A DNA stretch of 64,000 bases from contig CALXPL010000001.1 in assembly GCA_944390275.1 (NCBI GenBank), positions 434,001-498,000 of the forward strand, in the 5' to 3' direction. Within the stretch, counting starts at the first letter, position 1, and the number at the start of each line of letters is the position of its first letter. The notes beneath the pieces are model-generated. The model made no database searches. It worked only from the letters and a program-made list of their open reading frames with translations, and was not told where the DNA came from. The position numbers were made by a program, and so were the translations under genes. Source of the DNA: an uncultured Alphaproteobacteria bacterium. GTDB lineage: Bacteria > Pseudomonadota > Alphaproteobacteria > RF32 > CAG-239. Positions 55,237 through 63,069 of the stretch are shown here, in pieces.

Positions 55237-55265
55237 TTTACTTTTTTTTAAATTTGTGATATTAG
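55237..55265 (+). promoter_or_regulatory. promoter of the structured leader RNA
   Basis: TTTACT (55237-55242), a 17-nt spacer and TATTAG (55260-55265) predict a start near 55272. A near-palindrome TAGTAT-ATC-ATACTA (55263-55277) sits over the start and could be an operator. Confidence 0.55.
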
Positions 55266-55271
55266 TATATC

Positions 55272-55558
55272 ATACTATGGAATTATCCATGGTTGTACCT
55301 GAGAAGGTACGGAGCTGTCGAAAGCTCTTTTATATGATGCGGTGCCGGATATAACATCGTTAAATTGTCTCTACAAGTTTTGTATGGGGCTGTTTATATC
55401 CCCCTCGATTATGTGACGCGTCCATGGTCGGGGAGCCTTAGACATATGTTCAGAAGTAAAATGGAACGTTTGTTTTGTCATGCTTTAAAAGTCTAAGGAG
55501 TCATTTCATCATATGTGATTTTCGAACTCTCCGGCCACCTTCTTACGGTGGTTTTTTT
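55272..55558 (+). ncRNA. structured RNA leader with terminator, candidate riboswitch or sRNA
   Basis: No protein-coding sense is evident, but many exact pairings are. Three local hairpins come first: ATGGA/TCCAT (55277, 55286), GTACC/GGTAC (55295, 55306) and GAGCT/AGCTC (55312, 55323). A long-range stem ATATGATG (55332-55339) with CATCATAT (55507-55514) then encloses a GGGG/CCCC helix, CGA-ATG/CAT-TCG and CCTTAGAC (55436-55443) with GTCTAAGG (55491-55498). An intrinsic terminator follows. GGTGCCGGA (55341-55349) can instead pair with TCCGG-CCACC (55530-55539), which would remove the terminator arm. The enclosed part is about 183 nt, the length of 6S RNA, and GGGGAGCCTTA resembles part of E. 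coli 6S, so a 6S-like RNA is the main alternative. Confidence 0.5.
55535..55558 (+). terminator. intrinsic terminator just before the 704-aa gene
   Basis: CCACC (55535-55539) and GGTGG (55547-55551) pair around TTCTTAC, followed by TTTTTTT. It is 28 nt before the start codon, as in transcription attenuators. Confidence 0.8.
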
Positions 55559-55585
55559 ATTTTGAATAATAAACGGAGAAGTGTT

Positions 55586-57700
55586 ATGAGTACGCAAGAA
55601 GAACAAGAAATTATTAAGAAATGGCAAGAAGAAATTGCACGTCTTGAAAAATATGATAGTGTGGGTGGGGCTTGGAAACTGTTTTATGATGCAAAAGATC
55701 ATCCTGAAGTTGCCAGAGAATTGACAACAATGTTTTTAAATGCAGTTGATAAGCTTGGTGTCAAAAGTTGTGATTATATATTAGGAATTTATATTTCTGA
55801 TATTAAGTCCTTAGGCAGATTAGATGATAAAATTCTTGATGATGTACTGAAATTTACAGATAAAAGAAAAATTAAGTTGTATATTGATCGCGATAATTGT
55901 GCTTTGGATGAGTTTATTGTAGCGATGAATGAAGGCAAAATATCACCCAAATTGTTGATGAAAAATCTATCTAATGGTAGTTTGGATGCTATGGCTTTAT
56001 GCGTTGCTAAAGATCCTTCTTTGGTTGAAGACTTTTTGAAAGCTGATAAGGCCGTTAAAGAAGATAAAGACCAATATTATAAATATAAATACAAACCTAA
56101 AGCTTTGTATCAATTATCAACACAATTGGATAAGCTACCGGAAAAAATGACTCCGTGGTTGGTTGATGAAATTAGAAAATTTGATAGAGATGCTCTTGGG
56201 GAATGCATACCTAAGACATTCTTCAATATTGTTCGTAACAATGTTAAATATATGACTGAATATCAAAAAGATGGTTATAAGCTCTTAAACAATAAAGATG
56301 CAGAGTTTGTGGCTAAAATTTATGAAGATTTGCAGAACAGAGTTCCAGATACTTTGACTGAAAAAAATGTCAAGAAAAACAGACCGATAAGCTCTTTGAC
56401 TAAAGAAGAACAAGAGTTATCTAAAGCTTGTGAAGACCTGTTGAAAGGTTATAAAGACAGAGTTGCACTCAAAGCCAAATTGGTGAAAAAATATCCGATG
56501 AGTGCAGAAGCACTTGGAATTGAAGATAATACTTATATCAATATGTGTGTCAATAATCTAGAACATCCCGAAAAAGAGAATATTCGTTCGATTTTGAATC
56601 GCTTAGAGGCAACAGAAGCAAAAACTTATGAGGACTTTGCTGCCGCGGTTGATTTTGTACACAGAAGGGATAAATTCCGCAAGATGTGCCAAGAATTTAA
56701 TGATGAAAAGACACAAGCAAATCCGCGGTTAACAGAATATGAAAAACAACAATACAAAAAGGATAAAATAAGCATGCCATATGTTAGTGAAGGTCAACTT
56801 TCCTACGGTATGGCGGAAGCTGGTATCAGAAGTCAAGAGGAAGCGGCAAAAGTTATCAAATTATTTTATGAAATGAATCGACGCCCCGAGACCTACGGCT
56901 CTTCTTTAAATAATTTTTATCCAAGCACATTAAAAGAGATGACTAATCTTGAAGAGTGGATGTATCCGATAATCAAGCAGGCAGTACGTAGCGAAGTTGT
57001 TGATCCTAATCGCTTGGGAGGAGGCAAAGATTTGTTTGCGGCTTGCAAGGCGTGGAACATCAACCCCAGAATGCCTAAGGCTATTGCTGAACAAATCGGG
57101 GAAATGTCTTTGGCTAGGCGTATGGTAGCAGGTGCCATTGTTGATGATATGGGAAGAGAGCAAGTAAGACTTCACTATAAAGATGCGCCACATCTTCAAC
57201 CGGATTATTGGCTAATTGAAGATCCCTTATATTTTCCCAGAATGAACTATAATAAAGAGCTGATACCGGAGTTCTGGAAAGAAATGTCTAAGGCTCAGGA
57301 GATGTCTTTCGGTGAGGCGATGAAGACTTATGTGCCTGATACTCCGATTAACCGCAAACGCTTTGTGGCGGCTATGTTGGAAGAAATGGGTGTAGAAAAC
57401 ACCGAGGCTAAGTATCAACAAACATACAAAAATTTGGAAGAAAACGGAAAGTTTGAAGAATTTTTGGCTTCTGACTCTAAAGAAGATAGGCTCGAAAGAG
57501 TTGAAAAAATCAAACAAAACAAAGCTAAAGTTCAAGAAAAATCAACGAAGGAACGTTCAGCACGTGAAACCATTCGAGAACGTTTAGCTAAGAGAGGCAT
57601 CTTGCCTGAAACCGGAAAACACGGAGAAGGACACAAGATAAAAATTCCGTCAAAGGATATGTCTCAATTCAAGACTTTTGTAGATGAAACTACCCGTTAA
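55586..57700 (+). CDS. 704-aa cytosolic protein, unknown, behind a structured leader
   Basis: The ATG at 55586 follows CGGAGAA. An upstream in-frame extension to 55475 runs through the RNA structure and terminator and is rejected. The product has no signal peptide, membrane span or known catalytic motif. It is charged and mostly helical, with short LPEKMTPWLVDEIRKF-like units in the first 300 residues that hint at helical repeats. A middle part holds AVDFVHRRDKFRKMCQEF, then a section of more ordered residues (VDPNRLGGGKDLFAACKAWNINPRMPKAIAEQ). The C-terminal 100 residues are very Lys/Glu/Arg-rich (ETIRERLAKRGILPETGKHGEGHK). I recognise no family. A role as a structural, nucleic-acid-binding or effector-type protein is open. 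Confidence 0.75.
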   Translation: MSTQEEQEIIKKWQEEIARLEKYDSVGGAWKLFYDAKDHPEVARELTTMFLNAVDKLGVKSCDYILGIYISDIKSLGRLDDKILDDVLKFTDKRKIKLYIDRDNCALDEFIVAMNEGKISPKLLMKNLSNGSLDAMALCVAKDPSLVEDFLKADKAVKEDKDQYYKYKYKPKALYQLSTQLDKLPEKMTPWLVDEIRKFDRDALGECIPKTFFNIVRNNVKYMTEYQKDGYKLLNNKDAEFVAKIYEDLQNRVPDTLTEKNVKKNRPISSLTKEEQELSKACEDLLKGYKDRVALKAKLVKKYPMSAEALGIEDNTYINMCVNNLEHPEKENIRSILNRLEATEAKTYEDFAAAVDFVHRRDKFRKMCQEFNDEKTQANPRLTEYEKQQYKKDKISMPYVSEGQLSYGMAEAGIRSQEEAAKVIKLFYEMNRRPETYGSSLNNFYPSTLKEMTNLEEWMYPIIKQAVRSEVVDPNRLGGGKDLFAACKAWNINPRMPKAIAEQIGEMSLARRMVAGAIVDDMGREQVRLHYKDAPHLQPDYWLIEDPLYFPRMNYNKELIPEFWKEMSKAQEMSFGEAMKTYVPDTPINRKRFVAAMLEEMGVENTEAKYQQTYKNLEENGKFEEFLASDSKEDRLERVEKIKQNKAKVQEKSTKERSARETIRERLAKRGILPETGKHGEGHKIKIPSKDMSQFKTFVDETTR

Positions 57701-57733
57701 GTTTTAAAACTTATACAATAAAGCCTTTATAAA

Positions 57734-57766
57734 ACAAAAGCCTCGTGATTGCGAGGCTTTTGTTTC
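57734..57766. terminator. bidirectional terminator
   Basis: ACAAAAGCCTCG and CGAGGCTTTTGT pair around TGATTG between the convergent genes. Confidence 0.9.
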
Positions 57767-57770
57767 GTTG

Positions 57771-58796
57771 CTAAAGTGTTTTACCATATTTGACAAGATT
57801 GTTGCGAACATAACCGCGCAAAGATGTTTCCGGACGTGCTCCGTAGTGGCCGATAATCTCCGCTGCCGCTAAACCTCCTATGATGGCACATGTTCCAATG
57901 CTGCGGCCGTTTATTAATCCATATAAAAATCCGGCGGCATATAAATCTCCGGCACCGGTTGTATCGACAACATTTTCAACACTTTCTGATTCAACAAAGG
58001 TTTTAACCCTCCCGCTAACGATGACAGAGCCTTTAATATTTCTTGTTATGGCAGCTATGTCAACTAAAGGTTTGATTAAATCTAAATTGGCTTCGAAGTC
58101 GTTTGATTCAAATAAAGCATTTAATTCGTCTTCATTGCCAAATAAAATGTCAACATGTTTGGTGATGAGTTCCATAAATTCCGAACGATGTCTTTCGACA
58201 CATGATTTATCGGATAAGCTAAATACAAAATCTCGACCGTATTTGTGGGCAATTTCGGCGGCTTTGATTATGGCTGCTTTGGCTCCTTCATCTTCCCATA
58301 AATAACCTTCAACATAAGTCATTTTGGCTGATTTTATTATATTTTCATCAATGTCTTCTACGCTTAAATGAGTGGAGGCTCCTAAATAGGTAAACATTGA
58401 GCGTTCCGCATCCGGAGTCACCAAAACAATGCTTCTTCCCGTGGATGGTCCTTGTGTTAATGGTTTGGTGAAAAAGTCTATACCTGCGGCTCCTATGTCG
58501 CGGCTAAAGGCTTGTCCTAATTCATCATCGTGTACTTTTCCGATAAAGGCGCAGGCTGAGCCAAGAGAAGCCATGCCTGCTATGGTGTTGGCGGCTGATC
58601 CTCCGGATACTTCTCGTTCCGGCATAATATCTTGGTATATTTTTCCGGCAGAAAGTGCATCTAATAGCACCATTCCGCCTTTTGGCAAATTCCTTTCGCT
58701 TAAAAATCTTTCTCCGACTTTGGCCATGACATCAACAATGGCATTGCCTATGCCCACGACATCATAAAAAATTGCCTCATTTTGTTTGGCGTTCAT
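57771..58796 (-). CDS. PfkB-family carbohydrate/nucleoside kinase (adenosine kinase-like)
   Basis: The 341-aa kinase has the two PfkB signatures: GGSAANTIAGMASLGSACAFIGKV near residues 60-85 and DTTGAGDLYAAGFLYGL near 275, the latter with the catalytic Asp and anion hole. The opening YDVVGIGNAIVDVMAKV and overall arrangement are like alphaproteobacterial adenosine kinase-type proteins. The acceptor could be adenosine, inosine or a sugar; sequence alone does not say. It is alone and followed by a terminator. Confidence 0.9.
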   Translation of the reverse strand: MNAKQNEAIFYDVVGIGNAIVDVMAKVGERFLSERNLPKGGMVLLDALSAGKIYQDIMPEREVSGGSAANTIAGMASLGSACAFIGKVHDDELGQAFSRDIGAAGIDFFTKPLTQGPSTGRSIVLVTPDAERSMFTYLGASTHLSVEDIDENIIKSAKMTYVEGYLWEDEGAKAAIIKAAEIAHKYGRDFVFSLSDKSCVERHRSEFMELITKHVDILFGNEDELNALFESNDFEANLDLIKPLVDIAAITRNIKGSVIVSGRVKTFVESESVENVVDTTGAGDLYAAGFLYGLINGRSIGTCAIIGGLAAAEIIGHYGARPETSLRGYVRNNLVKYGKTL

Positions 58797-58911
58797 TCTT
58801 ATCCTCTTATTGAATTGTTTTTCCTTCTTTTAACTTAATACAAGTTTATTTAAATGCAATAAAAAAGCACAAGATTTGTTTCTTGCGCTTTTTTATTGAT
58901 AAAATTATCTT

Positions 58912-59151
58912 TTATTCGTTTGCATTTGGCCATTCTGCGGCTTTTTCTGCATTGAATTTTACTACAGATTCGTCGGCTTCGTCTTCCGGTGAAATTGCTC
59001 CTTGTGGGCATTCGGAAATGCATACACCGCAAGCAATACATGTGTCCGGATCAATAGCCATTTGGTTATCACCTTCGTGAAAAGCATCAACCGGGCATAC
59101 AGAAACGCAAGCGCGGCATTTGATACAAGAATCATTAACTACTGAAACCAT
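58912..59151 (-). CDS. 2[4Fe-4S] ferredoxin
   Basis: The 79-aa electron carrier has two clusters: C-IK-C-RA-C-VSV-CP and C-IA-C-GV-C-ISE-CP, the pattern C-x2-C-x2-C-x3-CP twice. The start at ATG 59151 follows GAGGAG; an upstream codon would add 28 odd residues. The acidic C-terminal 25 residues suit docking to basic partners. Redox partners are not in the window. Confidence 0.93.
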   Translation of the reverse strand: MVSVVNDSCIKCRACVSVCPVDAFHEGDNQMAIDPDTCIACGVCISECPQGAISPEDEADESVVKFNAEKAAEWPNANE

Positions 59152-59251
59152 ATTTTTTCTCCTCTTTTTCAGCCCTTTAGGACTGATAGTTTTTCTTTCG
59201 CTGTTCAATGTACTCATTACTAATTTAAAAATCAAGTATTTTATGTCAGGG

Positions 59252-59280
59252 GTTGCGAATTAATTATTTTGTACCCATAT
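59252..59280 (+). promoter_or_regulatory. candidate heat-shock (RpoH-type) promoter of htpG
   Basis: GTTGCG (59252-59257) and CCATAT (59275-59280) are 17 nt apart. The same stretch reads TACCCATATA, close to the E. coli sigma-32 -10 element. The predicted start is about 26 nt before the ATG. Confidence 0.45.
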
Positions 59281-59313
59281 ATTATTCAGATTGTTAATTA
59301 TGGAGTTGTAAAA

Positions 59314-61158
59314 ATGTCGGATAAAATGGAATTTAAAGCAGAAGTTAATAAACTTTTGGATATTGTCATTAATTCAATCTATTCGGAAAAACAAATCTTT
59401 TTGCGTGAATTGATTTCAAACGCAAGTGATGCTTGCGATAAACTTAAATATTTAGCTCTTATGAATCCTGATTTGGCTCAATCGGCTGCAAATATGCGAA
59501 TCGTTCTCACGCCTGATGCAGAACACAATACTTTAAAAATTACCGATAACGGAATTGGTATGAATAAAGATGATTTGATTAATCATCTTGGTACAATTGC
59601 GAAATCCGGTACGGCTGATTTTGTTAATAATGTTAAAGATAATGGTTCTGATGTCGATTTAATCGGTAAGTTTGGTGTGGGTTTCTATTCAGCTTTTATG
59701 GTGGCTGATAAGGTTGAAATCTTAACACGAAAAGCCGGTGAAAATGCTGCATGGAAATGGGTGTCTGACGGAATCGGCGGTTTTGAAATTGATGAAGCGC
59801 AAAAAGAAAATAATGGTACAGAAATTACAATTTTCTTAAAAGAGGCGGAAAAACAATATACCGATACGATTTATTTGCGTCAAATCGTGCGCCTCTATTC
59901 CGATCATATTAATTATCCCATTGTTTTAAATCTTGGTGAAAAAGGCGGTGAAGAGGTTATTAATACCGGATCTGCTCTTTGGGCGAAAAATAAAGCTGAA
60001 ATTACTAAAGAACAGTATAATGAATTTTATCATCATGTTTCAAAAAATTTTGATGAACCCTGGATGACACTGCATTTTAAAGCAGAAGGTAATATTGAAT
60101 ATACCGGATTATTATTTATTCCGGAAACTCAGCCTTATGATTTGTTTCAACCCGATCGAAAAAACGGTTTAAAACTCTATGTCAATAAAGTCTTTATTTC
60201 GGATAAGGTTGAAGAACTTTTGCCTAATTATTTGCGCTTTGTGAAAGGGGTGGTTGATAGTTCGGATTTGCCTTTGAATATTTCTCGTGAAATGCTCCAA
60301 CAAAATCCAATGATTGCTAAAATTCGCTCAGGCATAGTGTCTCGAATTCTTAAAGAGCTTAAAAAACGTCGTGATAATTATGATGATTATATGAAGTTTT
60401 GGACAGCTTTCGGGACGGCTTTTAAAGAAGGAATTTATGAAGATTTTTCAAACCGTGAAGAAATTGCGGCTTTGTCTTATTTTAATTCCGCTCTAAATCA
60501 AGAAAAACTTATTTCGCTTGATGACTATGTTGCTTCTATGAAAGAAGGACAAAAAGCTATTTATTATATTACCGGTGATGATGTAAATGTTTTGGCGAAT
60601 AATCCTCAGTTGGAGGCTTTTAAGGCTAAAGGAATCGATGTTTTGTTGTTGGTTGATCCGATTGATGAGTTTTGGACGCAGGTTTTGACAACTTATAAAG
60701 ATAAAGCCATCAAACATATTTCTCAAGCTGAAGAAACTTTTGATATTGAACGTTCTCAATCCCAAAAAGCAAAAGATGATAATTTGAAAAAACTTACCGA
60801 TTATATGGCGCAAGTTTTGAACGGAGAAATTGCCAAAGTTACAACAACGGATAAATTAACGAACAGTCCGGTTAGTTTAACGGTTGAAAACGGTCAGATG
60901 AGTATTCATTTGGAACGCTTGATGCGTAATCATCAGCAACAAACGGCTTTTTCCAGCTTGAGAATTTTGGAAGTTAATCCTTATCATCCTTTGATTATTA
61001 AATTATCTGAAGCTGTGCTTGATGATAATTTGAAAATGAAAGTGTCTGATATGATAAAGATATTGTATGATCAGGCTCTGATTGCCGAAGGTGAGGCGAT
61101 TAAAAACCCCTCTTTCTTTGCTGAAAAACTCAGTGAGTACTTGCTCGCCGCCGTTTAA
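59314..61158 (+). CDS. htpG: chaperone HtpG (Hsp90)
   Basis: The 614-aa cytosolic ATP-dependent chaperone has the GHKL ATPase domain with FLRELISNASDACDKL, DNGIGM, GTIAKSGT and GKFGVGFYSAFMVAD, then the middle domain with LYVNKVFISD and SSDLPLNISREMLQ, and the dimerisation domain. The start at ATG 59314 follows TGGAGTTG; a leader-encoded upstream codon is rejected. It is probably heat-induced given the promoter. Confidence 0.97.
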   Translation: MSDKMEFKAEVNKLLDIVINSIYSEKQIFLRELISNASDACDKLKYLALMNPDLAQSAANMRIVLTPDAEHNTLKITDNGIGMNKDDLINHLGTIAKSGTADFVNNVKDNGSDVDLIGKFGVGFYSAFMVADKVEILTRKAGENAAWKWVSDGIGGFEIDEAQKENNGTEITIFLKEAEKQYTDTIYLRQIVRLYSDHINYPIVLNLGEKGGEEVINTGSALWAKNKAEITKEQYNEFYHHVSKNFDEPWMTLHFKAEGNIEYTGLLFIPETQPYDLFQPDRKNGLKLYVNKVFISDKVEELLPNYLRFVKGVVDSSDLPLNISREMLQQNPMIAKIRSGIVSRILKELKKRRDNYDDYMKFWTAFGTAFKEGIYEDFSNREEIAALSYFNSALNQEKLISLDDYVASMKEGQKAIYYITGDDVNVLANNPQLEAFKAKGIDVLLLVDPIDEFWTQVLTTYKDKAIKHISQAEETFDIERSQSQKAKDDNLKKLTDYMAQVLNGEIAKVTTTDKLTNSPVSLTVENGQMSIHLERLMRNHQQQTAFSSLRILEVNPYHPLIIKLSEAVLDDNLKMKVSDMIKILYDQALIAEGEAIKNPSFFAEKLSEYLLAAV

Positions 61159-61186
61159 TTATACGTCTTTCTGATTTCTATTGTTG

Positions 61187-61217
61187 CCGCTTGTGTTCTT
61201 AATGCAAGCGGTTTTTT
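61187..61217 (+). terminator. intrinsic terminator of htpG
   Basis: CCGCTTG and CAAGCGG pair around an 11-nt loop, followed by TTTTTT. Confidence 0.8.
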
Positions 61218-61311
61218 CTATTTTATTAACATATGTTTAAAATAAAGGATTGATTATTTTGAACAAAACGTTATTTTAAAATAAATTCTTTGTTTGTGTT
61301 AGGCGGTAATT

Positions 61312-63066
61312 ATGGGTAAGAAACGTCTTGTTATTAGTCTGTTGCTGACTATATTTTTTGTGTTTTTATTACAACCTTTTTATTCAACTGGTAATCTTTT
61401 AACCAGCTTTTTAGCAACAAAAAATCATAAACTTTATCGTATGGATGTGTTTGCCTCCGGAGCTTCGACAAATAAAGTGGAGTTGGTTAGCCATACACCA
61501 AATGCTGTTTTTCAAAGTCCGAATTGGTTTAAAAATCCGAAGTGGCGAAAAGATAAAGGCAATGGTTCTTTGATTCATGGGGCTTTAAAATCGAAATGGC
61601 AAGACTCTTTGATTAAATTAAAAGTCAAAGGCGATGGGAAATTATTTATTTCTCTGCGCGGAGAAGATAAAAGAATTAACGGGAAACGTTATCCTGTTCT
61701 TGTCGATTATAAAAAGTTGGTTGTAAATGGTAAACCAGTTTTACTTGGTCGGAAAACAATTTGGCATGACAGGCCTTTCAATTATTCATTGCCGGTGAAA
61801 AATGGAGACGTGGTTACCCTTGAAGTTACGGCAAGAACGCATCATTTTCGATGGAGTGATTTGCGGTATGTCTATGACGTTAATTTTAAAATCCTATTTA
61901 CGGTTTTTATCTTAAGTTTTCTGTTTTCTTATAAATTTGTTCAGTATGTAGCACGGTTTAAAATTTTAGAGCATCACAGTCGAATCGATATTGTTTTTTT
62001 ATGTGCCTTTTTTGCTTTGTTGTTTGTTCCCATGCTGAAAATTAATCCGGCGGATAAATCGCTTCAGGAAAATCGAATGTTGGCAAAATATCCTGCTTTG
62101 TTTGTGTCTAACGGGCTTAATCTTAAGTTTGGTTCGCTTTTTGAAAAATGGTTTAATGATCGTTTTTGGGGAAGAGAGTGGCTCATAGATTTAAATACGT
62201 TTATTATATCAAAATTTAATGGCTTACAAGGAAATGAGAAAGTTTTAGTTGGTAGAGATGGGTGGTTATTTTATAAAGCTGATAATGGGATTAATAATTA
62301 TAGAAACATTGATTTGTTTACAGAAGAAGAACTTAAAAAAATTGCTAAATATTTATCGGATATTGATGGTTGGAGTAAAAAGAATGGTAAAAAATTTTAT
62401 TATATGATTTGTCCTGACAAAAATAAAATATATGGAGAATATTTTGCTAATGTTCATAAAGATAATCCTGATACAAAAAGCAGAGCTTTTCAATTAATTT
62501 CTTATTTGAAACGTTATACGCAGGTTTCTGTTATATATCCGTACGATGTTCTTATAAAAAATAAAAATAAAACATTATTGTATTGGAAAAATGACACTCA
62601 TTGGACTGAATTGGGTGGATATTATGGGTATGTAACTTTAATGAAAGAAATTAATACGACGTTTAGTGTTGATATTAAAAAATATGATAAATTAGTTTCA
62701 AGGTATTATCCTAAGGGGGATTTGAACAAAATGTATCCTATATTTCCTGAAGATATTTCAACAAAATATTTAGTGCCTAATTTTATTGATACAGCAAAAT
62801 GTGATAGTAATTATAGAGATAGAAAAGATACAAGGTGTTATAATCATGAAGGTACAAAAAAAATTGTTTTGTTTCGTGATTCTTTTACATCGCGAATGGC
62901 GCCGTATTTGAATAGTACTTTTAGAGAAGTTTTTTATTTTTGGCGTTATGATATACACGAATCAGATTTACCTTTTTTGAAAGAACACTCGGATGTTATA
63001 GTTTTAGCTCATGTCGAGCGTTTTATTGTTAAGCTCAAATCTTTGAATTTTCCAGCAAAGGATTAA
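61312..63066 (+). CDS. AlgX/AlgJ-like O-acetyltransferase partner protein
   Basis: The 584-aa product has three membrane spans (about residues 6-24, 195-214 and 226-243) and a periplasmic SGNH-hydrolase-like domain from about 250. Family motifs are present: LVGRDGWLFYKADNG, PDKNKIYGEYF, the Asp-His pair in NDTHWTELGGYYGY and the catalytic-Ser motif FRDSFTSRMAPYL. Such proteins finish O-acetylation of exported polysaccharides together with an MBOAT protein, encoded 3 nt downstream. The N-terminal 240 residues, including a beta-rich region between spans 1 and 2, are larger than in AlgJ. Confidence 0.9.
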   Translation: MGKKRLVISLLLTIFFVFLLQPFYSTGNLLTSFLATKNHKLYRMDVFASGASTNKVELVSHTPNAVFQSPNWFKNPKWRKDKGNGSLIHGALKSKWQDSLIKLKVKGDGKLFISLRGEDKRINGKRYPVLVDYKKLVVNGKPVLLGRKTIWHDRPFNYSLPVKNGDVVTLEVTARTHHFRWSDLRYVYDVNFKILFTVFILSFLFSYKFVQYVARFKILEHHSRIDIVFLCAFFALLFVPMLKINPADKSLQENRMLAKYPALFVSNGLNLKFGSLFEKWFNDRFWGREWLIDLNTFIISKFNGLQGNEKVLVGRDGWLFYKADNGINNYRNIDLFTEEELKKIAKYLSDIDGWSKKNGKKFYYMICPDKNKIYGEYFANVHKDNPDTKSRAFQLISYLKRYTQVSVIYPYDVLIKNKNKTLLYWKNDTHWTELGGYYGYVTLMKEINTTFSVDIKKYDKLVSRYYPKGDLNKMYPIFPEDISTKYLVPNFIDTAKCDSNYRDRKDTRCYNHEGTKKIVLFRDSFTSRMAPYLNSTFREVFYFWRYDIHESDLPFLKEHSDVIVLAHVERFIVKLKSLNFPAKD

Positions 63067-63069
63067 AAT

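Noticed and set aside
55272..55558. tmRNA, RNase P RNA or SRP RNA as identity of the structured RNA
   Set aside because: There is no tag-peptide frame with an Ala-Ala end, no RNase P core motif and no SRP GGAAG-type loop.
55475..55585. N-terminal extension of the 704-aa protein
   Set aside because: It runs through the RNA helices and the terminator and lacks a ribosome site; the ATG at 55586 has one.
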